Shown in pieces: positions 34,000 to 45,900 of a stretch of DNA of 64,000 nt. Numbering within the stretch: position 1 is the first letter of the stretch; every line of letters starts with the position of its first letter. Below the pieces are notes generated by a model. It had not been told where the DNA came from and made no database searches. It was given only the letters and a program-made list of their open reading frames with translations. Where the stretch lies: NCBI RefSeq assembly GCF_042242105.1, contig NC_092034.1, positions 4,893,144-4,957,143 of the forward strand, in the 5' to 3' direction. The position numbers and the translations under genes are program-made. Source of the DNA: Pempheris klunzingeri (Eukaryota; Chordata; Actinopteri; Acropomatiformes; Pempheridae).

Positions 34000-35260
34000 T
34001 TGTGTTGCATTTGAGCTCATCTGTTTGTTTGAGTGACTGATTTCTTTAATCCTCTTTTGCCGATCCTAAATCATCAGCTCCACTTTCCTCCCGCTCCTCT
34101 GAATACCTGAATATTTGAGAAAAAATGAAAACACTACTTGTAGTGAAAATACTTTTATCTGGACAAAATATGTGAATTTATCTTTACAAACGTGATCACA
34201 AGCTTTTCACATACCACAAACTGAACCACTGCTGTAAACCAGTGAGACCATTTGAACTCTGACTCTAAAGCCACTGGCTTTTTCACCAAACATCAGTGTG
34301 TTCTTTAATAGAAATTAGATTTACACTTCAGTGACAAGCTTTTAACCAAGTGTGAACTAGTAACAGTTGCACAGGGTTTAACCTAAGCAACCCCTGAAAA
34401 TATCCTATTTAATAAAAATATTTGCATTAAAGTGAGTCAGTTCAATTCAAATTAAGTCATATTTTGAATTTAGCCCCTCATATTACTTTTCAAGATCCCC
34501 CCCTGGCACAGCTGTGACCCCAATACACACTTTAATCCACACGTGTAAAGTTTGTGCCTTTAGTGCATCATTTAAACAGGTGAACACGGAAGTTTGGAGC
34601 TTTATTTTGAAAGGACTCTGCGCAGGTAGCTCACGTAAACTGTCAAAAGGAGGAAACACGGAAGTAAATGATGCAAAAAAAAAAGCTACAGCAGAAAAGT
34701 AAAGTTAACGGAGCACCTGAAGGAGTGAGAAAGAGCGGAGAAACTTGGCTTTAACGGGAATTTAGCACCAGTCAAGTGGCAACAAGGTACATTTATTGCA
34801 TTTATATGCATTTTTTTTGCATTTTCTACATTTTGCGCCCAAACATTTAAAGTTTATTTCGTGTATTTGCTAATGTTTCATGTGCTGCTTTGCTATTTTT
34901 TTTGTTTTAACAATGTTGCATTTATAAATAATAATATAATAATGAAACTAACTGATATATATATCATATATATATATATTGAAAGAGACATTATACAGCC
35001 TGGCACAGTGATGTTAATCTGTGCATCCAAACATATTTGCCTGTCCAAGCTGACCGGATGCTCTTTGTACTTAATAGCAGAAGTCATATCATGTCATTTT
35101 TTTTATCTTGTCGTGCAAAGAAGTGAACTTTCCTGCTTTGTTTGCTGTGACAAACAGAAACCTCTAAGTGTTTTTCACCTGTGAAGCAATCTGGTTGACT
35201 TCCCGCCAAATTGAGCCACATCATAGCCCACAAGTGTTCCCAGCTTGTCTGTTAGTCTAA
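34000..35260. other. Intergenic, nothing firm
   Basis: AT-rich with a TA-rich stretch near 34960-34980. A possible donor (AACAAG|GTACAT) near 34790 has no recognisable exon. Confidence 0.35.
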
Positions 35261-35269
35261 ATGCTGATG

Positions 35270-35405
35270 TCTCCCACCATAGACTGTATGGAAGAGGTGG
35301 ACGTAACCGCCATGATGTCACCCTTTGGTTGGAAGGCCGCCATTTTGAAGCACTTGAGTTTGGCACTTTTGGCCCGTCGCCGTCCTGGTTTTAAGACCAG
35401 GGCTG
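35270..35405. repeat. Degenerate fish repeat, 'accatagactgtatgga' family
   Basis: 'caccatagactgtatgg', 'ggtggacgtaaccgccatga' and 'ggccgccattttgaagcact' match blocks of a widespread teleost repeat. Confidence 0.55.
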
Positions 35406-36475
35406 TGTTCAGAATGACTCACTCAACACACTCAACTACCCCAAAATGCAATGTGTCTCGTCAGAAGTGACATTTATTCTGTGAAGACCCCACCTGGTCA
35501 CTGTTTGGGTTAATCACAGGGGACTCCTGCCCTAAAGCTTATCCTGCTTCATCATCTATTTCCCCCTAGATGAGATCATCATTTATTAACCCTTCAGTCT
35601 GGGGTAAAATGGTGTTTTTTACTACTTTTCATTTTCCCTTTGTGTTTCCCATTAAAACTGCTTAGCTTGCCTTTCTTTGTGTCTTTCTTTTCAGCACAAC
35701 CTCACCTATGTGATTCTACAAGTATTTATTTATTTTGACATAATATATGGACACACTGTATGTAAAAGTGCAAAAGAAACACAAAATCCGAGTAGGAACT
35801 AGTTGGATCTTTGGAGGAGCGGGGGTCTGCGCGGACACCTCCTCTCGTTCGTCTTCACGTGCAGCATCCACTTCATCCTCTGAAAGGAGTCTTCCTCAGA
35901 ATTAGAACGTTCTAACCCCAGATTCAGCATCTTCTAACTCGTAGAAGAGCTGTAGTGCGCGACTTCGGCTCTTCATAAATTTAGTCTTAATAGGCCGATC
36001 GACAAAATTCAAACACTTGTAAAAAGTTTGAAGTGTCTGCTTTCCAACAGTCTTTGAATTGAGCACCTGCGTGCTTGTGTGTCACAGCTTTACGTTTTCA
36101 AACGTGCGACATGTGACTTTGACGCCGTGTGGCGGTCCTAGACTCCGAAGGGTTAAGAAGAAGATGACTTGAAACTAGTGATTGAGACCATAAACTCGCT
36201 GGGAAAATGTCATTTTCTCAAACTTTCCAACCATCAGACTTCCCTTCGCCTCCTGCTGGGCATTAGAGAGAGTGTATGTTTATGTGGCTTCACTTTTTTT
36301 TTTTTTTCTAAATCTGATTACCTGTGAGGTCATGTACTGACTTATTGGTGCACAGTGTAGAACCTTTGCTCTTTTCCAGGCGGTAGCTATAGCTGCATGA
36401 CTTCTGTGCTCCTTTGTGCATAAAAAACCAAGTTCTGTGAAGCAAAAGGAACAAAACTAAATTTTACAATTCCTT

Positions 36476-36922
36476 TGCTGTGATGCAGGACCCTTGGCGT
36501 CCGCTGTGGTTGGTCTCAGCACAAATCTGACATGAACTTTTCATCCTTCTTCCAGAACAACTCCAGGACCACCTCCTCTTCTCCCGTCTCTCACCCCTCG
36601 TCAGTCTGTCAGTTTATCTCGGCTCAGGGCTGCTGCGGTCTTGTGAGGCTCCAGGTGAGTGTCGCAGTAAGCTGCCATGCACGCCAGGCAGGATGTCTTG
36701 GCCCTTTCTTTCAAAACATGTGCAGACATCACACACCACTTCACTAGCTTCATCCCTGTGTCCACATGGGGTCCAGACTGGGTCGGTGTTGAGATCCCGA
36801 CACACGGAACAACAGAGGCGGCGCTCATCCAGTGTGTGTGCGCCATGTTTGAAAGCTGCTGGTGCCGAGGTTGCCAGTTTGGCAGCCACGTTCTCTTTGT
36901 CTCTTTGTCCAGAAGACTTCAA
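36476..36922 (-). pseudogene. Dead TRIM RING/B-box exon
   Basis: The minus strand encodes LDERRLCCSVCRDL and DPVWTPCGH (first half of a RING), then jumps straight to SEVVCDVCT (B-box 1). The second half of the RING and the linker are lost. A frameshift follows; the other frame continues KERAKTSCLACMAAYCDTHL and EPHKTAAALSRDKLTD. Further on, LELFWKKDEKF resembles the B-box 2 motif LELFCKKDQ with Cys changed to Trp. The deletion, frameshift and lost ligand make it clearly inactive. It may be the 5' part of the gene whose SPRY relic is at 32.6-32.9 kb. Confidence 0.75.
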
Positions 36923-37104
36923 AGCTGCTCTGCTCGTGATGATTTTAAATTACACAAATTAGCCATGGAGGGACAAGATATGACACCTTTCTTAGACACC
37001 TGATTCAATTAAGAAAAAACTCAACCCCCTAAAAAAAAAAAAAAAAGCTTTTAATGGGAAAACAAGACTAATGAAGTGCCCAGAAAACCACAGTAAATGA
37101 CAAA

Positions 37105-37200
37105 TTGAATCTTTGTCCTGATGGTGGCACTGGGTGAAAAGTCAGAGGACCACCAAAGATATTATTATTCATCCTGAGGGGGACAATCTATCCGACAGAC
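37105..37200. repeat. Fragment of a fish repeat, 'gtcagaggaccaccaaag' family
   Basis: 'gatggtggcactgggtgaaa', 'gtcagaggaccaccaaag' and 'attcatcctgagggggac' match the same family as 61735-61960. Confidence 0.55.
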
Positions 37201-37249
37201 CCACGTTGACACCACTAGACCCCTGCTGTCGGCATGGCTAAAAAGGGAA

Positions 37250-40200
37250 GAACATGACATGGACATTTGTTTTTGGTTGGGTCTTTGCGTCAACTAATTA
37301 CATGGAGGTAGAAATAGACATACAGCCGAGAAAAAAAACAAGGATGACAAAGACGAACAAAGAGGCTGGAAATGTTCGTACAAGTGGCTGAAGAAATGTG
37401 CATGTATGAATATAAAGTATATAAAAAGCAACAATGGAGAATTACATACAATATATACAAGAGTTTCTGTAAACTAAACATTAATATGAACATATAACAT
37501 AGATATATATAGACATTAAATGAGTAACGTAATAAATTATATATACTATATACATTTATACGTGTGTATCTCAACGTTTTCCTGAAGTTCAGTGAATGAA
37601 CTGCATTACAACACTGACCACATCACATGTTTATTTGAATTTCCACTTTAGATGTTCTTCTATGTACATTCACAGTTAAATGCAGGCAAGCAGCATTAAA
37701 TGTGTGCGTGAGGCTGCACCGCTCTCTCTCCACCACTAGTGGGCAGGCTTCGGCTGGCACTGAGGGAACGCCAGCCTGTGCCAGCACACGCTTTAGCATT
37801 CATGTTGCATTTTTACCCTATACTGTGGCTGATGCTGTCGTCCATGGCAACGTGCGAGCGCAACAAGAGAAAACAGGCTGGAAACACAACAACCATCCAG
37901 AAGTGATCAGTGCTGGGGTGAGAGCTGCTGCTGCTGCTGGATACAGTAGAGGCGTATATTGTCATATACTTATCAGAGGACATAATTGTTAATTCAATTT
38001 TACAGAATATTCCTCTATTTCTGGTCTCCAGCTTTGAATTATGACCCTAGAATCCACCACCCAGAGAGGCTCTCAAAAAGGACTGATTTCTTTGCACTGC
38101 AGCATATTGACGGTATTGATGTCAACGGGGCATTAAAGAGGGGGTTCTGTTCCAAAAATGACCACATGTCCAGGCCTCTGAGATGTTATTGATCTCCTTC
38201 ATTTCCTGCAAATGTCACTCCATCCCTATTTATCTGTTGCACGCCATTGATTGTCTTTTATGTCTTCATTCTCGTCTCTTTCTGTTGAGAAACTGTGCGC
38301 GCCTGTGCTGTTGGTTTTCCACCAGTTATAGTTGAAAACAAACAAACTGAAAGCAGAATTTTCCTTCACTCAAACACTGTTAGTTTATTTGAAATGCCCC
38401 AAAAGACTTATTACGATTTTATTCTTTGTTATTGGTGTGAATCAGTGTTTTTTTTATGTAGGTGTTCGAACTGCAATAACAATAATCACTAAAAACAGAT
38501 GTCCGTCTTACCTGTACAACTGCAAGCAGAACCCTGCATTAGCCTGTAATTATAGCTGTGTGTGTGGGGGGGGGGGCACGTGGGCATGCGGGCATGCATC
38601 TGTGTGTGCATGCTATAATATTCAGAGTAGCCCTACAGCAAACCCACTGCAGAGATTGTGTCGCATGATGTTATGGAGCTACAATTTCTTGGAGTGGGGG
38701 ATTCTGCTTTCTCTCTTTCTCTCTCCCTGTCGCAGTGTCAGTCAAGGTAAATGTATTCCTCCCCCCTCTCCCTCCTTTCCTCCCCCTTTCTCTCCCTCTC
38801 TTTCTCTGTCCACTGGCAGCTCCGGCTCTTCTTTGTATCCATCCGTCTTTTCATCTTTTTCACCCCTTTGCCTGTCTTTTCTTTTTTTACTCCCCCTTTG
38901 TTCTTTCTCACTGTTTTATTTTCCATAAACCAATCCAAGGGTTCTCTTTCAGGTTTATAAATAGAAGCTATACCCTTCTCCTGTGCGCTCTCTCTCTCTC
39001 TTATTCTCTCCATTGCTTCCTGTGTTTTCTCTCCTTCCCTGCAACCCGAGTCTCTGCTGGAAGCTACACTGTGTTGTGTTTTTCCTATCTTGAACCCCCC
39101 CCCCCCCTCCCCATTTCTCCACATACCTCTCACTCTAAACTCCCTCATGTTGCACCGCCATCTCTCTCTTTCATGTTATAATTTGAAGAAGTCTGAAAGC
39201 ACCCTGCCTGCAAATAAACACAGGTCTTTCTCGAGAAAATGCCGCTTTAGGTTACCCACTCGCTCTACTCTCTTCTGGATTTTCCTCTCCCCTCTCAAAG
39301 ACGCAAGAAAAACCATCAAGTTGCCTCTCCATGTAGTTTTCTCACATCTCAGCATGTTTTCTCCCTCACCCCAGCGGCTCTACTCTTCTGTGTCATCTTC
39401 CGCCTTCCTCCTGATGCTCTCTGGTTTCTCAGAGAGGGTATCAGTGCTTTCACCTCCTTCAGGGGATACGGTAGCGCTACTGAGCATTATTGATAGTCAG
39501 TGCCGATAGTGTCACACTCTCTATGTTACTGATAACCTCGCTGTGCCCTGGCAACCGGAGGACAAAACTCACCGCTGAAATGACGCCTCCTGGATCTGAT
39601 CATGTGGTATTTCTCAATGGGGTAATCGTGTTGCATTAGCACTCCTAATACCACCGTGAGACTATGTATTAACCCCAGTTGGGATATTCACTTTGGACTG
39701 TTTAGGGAAAGAGAGATCATCTGAGTGTCTTGCTCGAGGGCTCTAACGCAGGGGCAGGGGCAACTTTGAAAGGTGTTTCTGAGCACCACTGAATGGTTAT
39801 GTAAGAGTGTTGGTGCAGACTAAATGATTGTTCCAAATGAGTGTTGTGGCACAGCCGGTTTGTTACCATCAATACCATTAAACAGCCACCTAATGCTGAA
39901 TGGCCATCGGCCCACTGATTCATGCTGAGTCAGGAATCTATCATAGATTTATAGATAAATGAATTCAGCGAGACCTTGATTATATGAAACCAGCATCTCG
40001 TTGACTTTTTTTAAAAATCTTGTCCAGTGGCTAAAAAACTATCTTAACCCTGAAAAGTGGCTGTTGTATGTAATGTAGATACATACATGATGTACACGTG
40101 ATGAAAAACTACTTTTTTCCACAGACAAACATTGTAAATTAGCGGATTTTCTTTTTTGTAACCCCAGTGAAGTGATTCGTTTCACTATCAGAATTTGATC

Positions 40201-40500
40201 CGTTCGGGCCAGTAACATTGAGAAAGTCTACAAGAGACACATCCTGAAATCCTTTTAATCCCCATTCAGGTTACAAGGTTAGCCAGCTTATGCCCAACAG
40301 TGAGGAAGCATGGACGTCCTTATGCAGATGATCCAAGTAATTTTGTACCAGGTAATTTTTTTAGCTTCAGGCACCACTAACCAACTTTTATAGGAATGAA
40401 CATCCTGCACCTTTAACGCTGTGTCTGGCTCTCTCTATACTTCTATGGTGAAGCTACATCGGGTCATATTTAGACTTCAGTTCGTGCAGTGATTCCACAA
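37250..40500. other. Gene-poor region with pyrimidine-rich tract
   Basis: No gene recognised. It contains a G homopolymer (38566-38576), a CT-rich tract (about 38700-38960) and a C homopolymer near 39097-39106. Open frames here are by-products of these simple sequences. Confidence 0.5.
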
Positions 40501-40535
40501 ACAAGATATAACCTGTTTTTCAGTGAATTTTAGAG

Positions 40536-41080
40536 TCAGACAGAATTTCCTTTGCACCTTTTGGATTCGATTGTTTTATTAGTATATGGCGTTTTCACAA
40601 ATACAAATATAAAATAACAAGTTAACTTTAAAATGAGGCTGTAAACAGGGTAGCCTACAACATGATATTCAAAACAGCATTGCCTATTTAAATCAGGTGC
40701 CTGATGCTCTCTCCTGTCTCCAAACGAGACTGAAGTTGCTTGTGTTGTGGACGGTGCTGGTATGAATGAGGTTTTGTGGTCGTCCTCAGTCCATTTATCT
40801 GTTGTCATGGCACATCCATTCATTTCGACGATGGGCTTTATCTCCGTCACAACTGACGCCTGCAGCGCCGGGTCCCTCTCCTCGACATATCTGACAGTGG
40901 TTGGGTGAGGCAGCACATCTTTTACATCAAATTTGCCATTTTTAGCAAGTGTCGACAAAGTCCAATGGCAGAATGTCTGTACAGCAAAGTGTGACAAGTT
41001 CCTCAATAGTATCTTGTTCATAATGTGCAGGAAGAAGTGACTTCTCTTTGAAGTAGAGCTCACTTTGACTGGGGAGCACA
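40536..41080 (-). pseudogene. hAT-type transposase fragment
   Basis: The frame encodes FAVQTFCHWTLSTLAKNGKF, then LPHPTTVRYVEERDPALQ and MTTDKWTEDDHKTSF. The order (hydrophobic helix, LPxxxTV, then a T-D-x-W-T-D/E-like block) fits the central part of hAT/ZBED-like transposases. The coding similarity fades after DDHKTSF. The 5' side abuts a Tc1-like element at 41083. It is a fossil. Confidence 0.5.
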
Positions 41081-41082
41081 TA

Positions 41083-41504
41083 CACTACTCACAAAAAGTT
41101 AGGGATGTTTGGCTTTCGGGTGAAATTTCAGGATGAACCTAAAATGCATTCTAACCTTTCCAGGTGGAAGGTGGTGGAAGTTTTCACTGAGCTTAGAGGG
41201 TCACAGAGTGTCATCAGGAGGTTGGAACAGTGATACAGAGACTGGAAGAGTCACAGAAAGGAGAGGAGTGGACGTCCTTTGGCCACATCCCAATTTATTG
41301 AGACACTGAACATTTTTTGTTGTGGTATACCTACCACTGTTGTTAGATTTTCTTTCAATGAAATGTTTAAAATGAAGAAACTACCAGTGCATGCTTCTAC
41401 TTAAATGCCCTACTTTCATGATACAATATCACTGTAGCATTCACTTTTTACATTTTCCATAAATTTCCCCTGAAAGCCGAATATCCCTAACTTTTTGTGA
41501 GTAG
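41083..41504. mobile_element. Tc1-like non-autonomous element, copy 1 (422 bp)
   Basis: Terminal inverted repeats begin 'cactactcacaaaaagttag' and end with its complement '...actttttgtgagtag'. A TA dinucleotide precedes the left end, as expected for Tc1/mariner insertion. Compared with copy 2, about 290 bp of the interior is missing. Confidence 0.8.
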
Positions 41505-41531
41505 ATTAATACTTTTGCAGATTTGTAGCAG

Positions 41532-41798
41532 CTAACAAAGTCCAGTTCGTTTCAATCTTTTCCAAATGCCAGACTTGCTTTGCTTTTGTATTGTAATGAC
41601 CTGCTTTGATTTGCTTTTCAACTTCATTTGTTGACTCCACCATCCATCCTCCTGGTTAGCGGTTAGTGCTAAATCCCACCTGCCGTGGAGTCTAAACCGC
41701 CGGCTCCTGCGAGATGAGTGTTTGGTCCCGGTGGACTGAGAGGAGCGATAACGACAGGAGTATCGGGGTGGGCTGAGCTGATTAATGAGCGTGCACAC
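41532..41798 (-). pseudogene. Possible N-terminal remnant of the same hAT transposase
   Basis: The frame ends in KSKQVITIQKQSKSGIWKRL, which resembles the KSxVWKxF start of a BED zinc finger in ZBED-like transposases. It lies on the same strand on the other side of the Tc1-like element, so one hAT copy may have been split by it. The similarity is short. Confidence 0.3.
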
Positions 41799-41849
41799 AT
41801 TTCCAGCTCGCCTCTAATTCAACAGGAGCATTCAATCATCTGCACGACT

Positions 41850-42230
41850 CCTGTTTGTGTCAGTCCTCACTTTGATGTTTTGCACACAGCAGAGAGCTAC
41901 ATGAGAGAGCAGATACTTGCCCCCCCCCTTTTTATTTTCATTCCAAACACTGCTTCCTTAAATGATAAAATGCATCATCTCTGGTGCGGAGAAAGGATTT
42001 TCCCTGGTATCCATACACATTTTCAGCATGCAAGAATGACTGTATGCACCTGTACGAATGTGCAAGAAAACAATGCTGAGAAAGCCAAACCATCCCAGTG
42101 GGGAAGAGAACCACAGGTTTTCTACGCTGCTTTGGAAAAAACTCTAGTTTCAGCTTAAGAATTACTAACAAGCAGTTTTTTTTTCTTTCTTTCATTCACA
42201 TGCAGCAAACAATTTAACTACTGTGTCCTC
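41850..42230. other. Intergenic
   Basis: No recognisable gene or repeat. Confidence 0.4.
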
Positions 42231-42253
42231 TTAGCTGCTGCCTGTTTCTGCAT

Positions 42254-42290
<37 letters not shown>
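42254..42290. repeat. (GT)n microsatellite
   Basis: About 17 GT units. Confidence 0.95.
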
Positions 42291-42292
<2 letters not shown>

Positions 42293-42570
42293 TATCCCTG
42301 GATGGGTGAAGTGAGTATCCGTGTTCTCCAGTGAATTCTTTCACTGTAATATCTGTATCACACCCGTATCAGGTAATACCTTTTCATGCATCACATGGCT
42401 TTTGTTGCCCTGATGACTCATACGTGGGTTTTTTTTTTTTTTTTTTAAATGTAATTGAGACATGACAGCTTGTGCATTCGAGCCAATGGAGGATTTTCTT
42501 TAAACCATATTCTGCTTAAACAGCTTACACAGCCAAGCTTCAGTTGACAGCGGCATTATCTCCTGTCCCT

Positions 42571-42615
42571 TCAGATCAGATCGGATCGGATCTAATTTGA
42601 TGCAATCTGATCTGA
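42571..42615. repeat. 11-bp inverted repeat in a GATC-rich stretch
   Basis: TCAGATCAGAT (42571-42581) is complementary to ATCTGATCTGA (42605-42615) with a 23-nt loop. Confidence 0.6.
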
Positions 42616-42854
42616 TCTTGTCTCTCTTCATCTTGTGCAATTTGAAATATTCTCTGCATATGTCTTAACAAAAGACATGCATGACAAAAAGCATGCAGAG
42701 AGTCCCGTCGTCATGTGATCATATGAGACATTTTGAGGCTGAAAATCATGTGGTTCAATAAACATGAAATCCCATCCTTAAAATTACTGACTCCAAAAAT
42801 AGCACTGTTAAAACAATAATCCTTTTTAGCTGCAGGATCGTCTTTTGCTTTTCG

Positions 42855-42925
42855 CTTATGGAAAGCGTCTTGAGATACCGCTGTTAGGAATTGGCGCTAT
42901 ATAAATAAAGACTGATTGATTGAGT
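42855..42925. repeat. 3' tail of a fish LINE/SINE-like element
   Basis: 'aaagcgtcttgagataccgc' then 'ggcgctatataaataaag' and a short TGAT repeat form the typical 3' end of a common fish retroelement. Confidence 0.65.
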
Positions 42926-42929
42926 GTTG

Positions 42930-45900
42930 AACTACAAGAGAGTGATTCAGGCTGAAGGCAGCCAAAAGATGAGAGATCTCAAGTCTTACTGGAATAACGG
43001 TTTTCTTTTCATTATTCCTTATCTGAGCAACACATCCAAACATAAATAAAGACGAGCCTTAAGAAAACATTTGTATTGTTTCTTTATTTGGAAATTTCCT
43101 CACTGGGTCAAATTATCTTTTTAGCTCCCTGAACAAAGCAAGTGAAGCTCTAATCTGTACGTACTGTATGTTTTGGCCAAAAACGCTCCAGGGGAACATG
43201 GGCATCTCATCAGGATTTTGTCTGGACACTGTTGTTTTTCAGTCCTCTGATGTAGGTGATCAAGGAAATTGAGATTTGAGTTTCGCTCCACTCACTTTGA
43301 CTGAAAAAGAATCAGTTAATTGCCCTAAAGTGTGAAATTAAAACCACCGCGGGCATCATAGTCTCCGCTTTGAGTTCGACATCAACCTCAGCGACTGTGA
43401 AACTTTATTGATCTTCTACTGGGAAATTGACAAAAAGGTAAACCGATCTTCAAAAATGAAAATTGATCCTCAAAAGGAAAAACTGACTCTCACGAGAGCT
43501 GAAACTGCAGTAAAGAATCAATGGGACACAGACACCGGAGAAGATGGAGGAATAAAATCCAACGTTGAAGATGCAGAATGTAAACTCTGCCATCAAATAC
43601 AGCTTTGAAAAATCTGCTGTAGGTGGAAAAGATACTGGACATGAAAGCAACTACTAGCCTCTGTTACACAACTTATTGCTTGTTGATTTAGCTGTCTTTA
43701 CTCTGCAGATGTGCCCTTTAAATGTCTCTTACTGCACTTCAGAGGGCCATTATGTCCAAGACAGATTTCCTGATCTTTCAGTCTTCAATCTTGAATCATC
43801 AGATGAGTGAAAAGAGAATTCCTTTTAGTCTGAAGTCATGTTTTTAAATATGTTGAAGCTGTCTGGCTTTTCATTTACGTCCAGAGCCATGTTGCCAAAA
43901 ATAACGAAGTTGATGTCTGTTCTTGAGCTTCTTTTAACATATATACAATATATAAAGATGAAGGATGGACTCTGATAAAAGAATATCTGGAGTTATTATA
44001 AGGAAAAGCAACATACATCAAGTGTATTCCAGATGTTTTTGCGTGATAAAGTGCTGTAAATCACTACTTTGACAAAAGGTCTGAGGTTCTGTCTGGCAGT
44101 GAATGCATATATCCCTTTTATGGTAAACCCGACCATGCTGCTCTTAATTCCACCTGGTTGTGTCTTGCAGTTGCAGTCAGTTGAAGCATGTTGGGTCCAC
44201 TGAGATTCAGACCTTTTGAGGTAGGCAACATGGCAGTGTGTGTGGTAGATTTTGGTTCATTTTTTTAAATGAATCACATTTTTTAACATTAAAAATAATG
44301 TATCTGCTTAAACAAAACAAAAAAATTGAAAAATTTAGACACTTAGTGTATTTTTCAATCACAAATCTAATGTTTTTCTATTTTTTTGTTACAGTTATTA
44401 AGTCAGTATGATGATTTGGGCATTTTATTGTGTTTTTCAGTGAAAATACAGACACTCCAGTAATGATGTAAATCCAGGTTGTTACAGCCAATATTGTTAA
44501 TTATTCAACAAAGCCAAATTTAAGCACGAAAACACCTGTGGGCACTTAAATGTATCGGAAATACTTTGTAAAAAAAAAAAAAAAAACCCACAAAAAGCAG
44601 ATCCATCACCTGAACAAAGTGTTGTGCTATTTCCCCTAAAACACAAACAAGCCGGTCCTATTAAGTTCTCCAGATGATAGCACTACATATTATTTTATAC
44701 TTTTTCGCTATGACCCACATTTTTAAAATATAGTTTATTCATCTTGAGATGTCATTTATTTCAGTTAAATCTATTCTTTAAAAGCTATTTCGGTCTGGGA
44801 CCGCTGAAGAATGCCAGGCCTCTCTGACCACTGCGGTATGACACATGTACATGCGTTCATGTGTGTCAAGGGGATACGCAAAGACAAAGCAAACGTCCTA
44901 TTTATGCTGTGTATAATTGACTGTTCCAAATTCCTCAATTCCAGCACTGTAATGAAGAAGTGAACGTGTTTTTTTAGTGTCACCCGCAGAACAGTTTGAA
45001 CTGGAGCAGCACCCAGAGGGGACTAGATTGAAACCAGCTCCTGCGGGGGCCCTCGTAGCAATACGAGCATCCCCTGAAGGGTCCAGGTCAGAAGGATAAT
45101 CCCTCAAGAAAGTGAAATTGCTTTGAGAGCTCTACATTCAGATTGATTTAACGTATGTAAGACACCTACAGAAATGGAACGGAAGCGTTTATTAAAACTA
45201 AAAATTCATATCTGTCAGTCGAGGTGGATTGAATTGGACTAAAAGAAGGAGAGACCTTTATTATTTCTGTTAGTGTTTGTGATGTTTAATGCAAGTAATT
45301 GACAAAAGCAATGTGTATAGAGTTCAAAGCAATATGCAGCAAATTTTATTTAGTGCAGAAAACACAGTACAGTGAGTATTCTTGTGCATTCTCACCTTAG
45401 CCACCATTTCTTAAAGTCCAACAACACATCATAGATTGAAATGTCAAATTACACAGAGGGAATTTATAGCCTAAAACATACAAATATGGATTTCACATGC
45501 CTTCACGTCGGGAACACAACAAAACAAGTCGGAGGAGCTCACAACAACATAGGGGTCCACATGAATTATAGAAACATAATTTCATAAACCAGCAATAAAT
45601 AAAGCGTCAATCATCGTGGTAGAAGTGATGAGGCATTAAGAAGATTGGTGGGTTGTGGGATGGGGCCCTGTAGAGCTTCCTGATTGGCAGATGCCTCCCT
45701 GAAAGGACAGTGGTCACTGATTGGCCACGCTGTGAAGGGTAAGCCCACACCTTAACGCCACATTGTGAACGTACAATCATTTCAAACACCGACTAAAATC
45801 CTACTTTGTTTTTGTAGCATGTTCATTACAGCGGGATGCACTGGATTTATTCCTCTTCTGGGTTGCTTGACTTTACAGACAACATAAGAGAAGGGATGTA

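Noticed and set aside
38332-39181. Long plus-strand frames of 198 and 148 codons
   Set aside because: They are Ser/Leu/Phe/Pro-rich products of a CT-rich tract, with no motifs or splice context.
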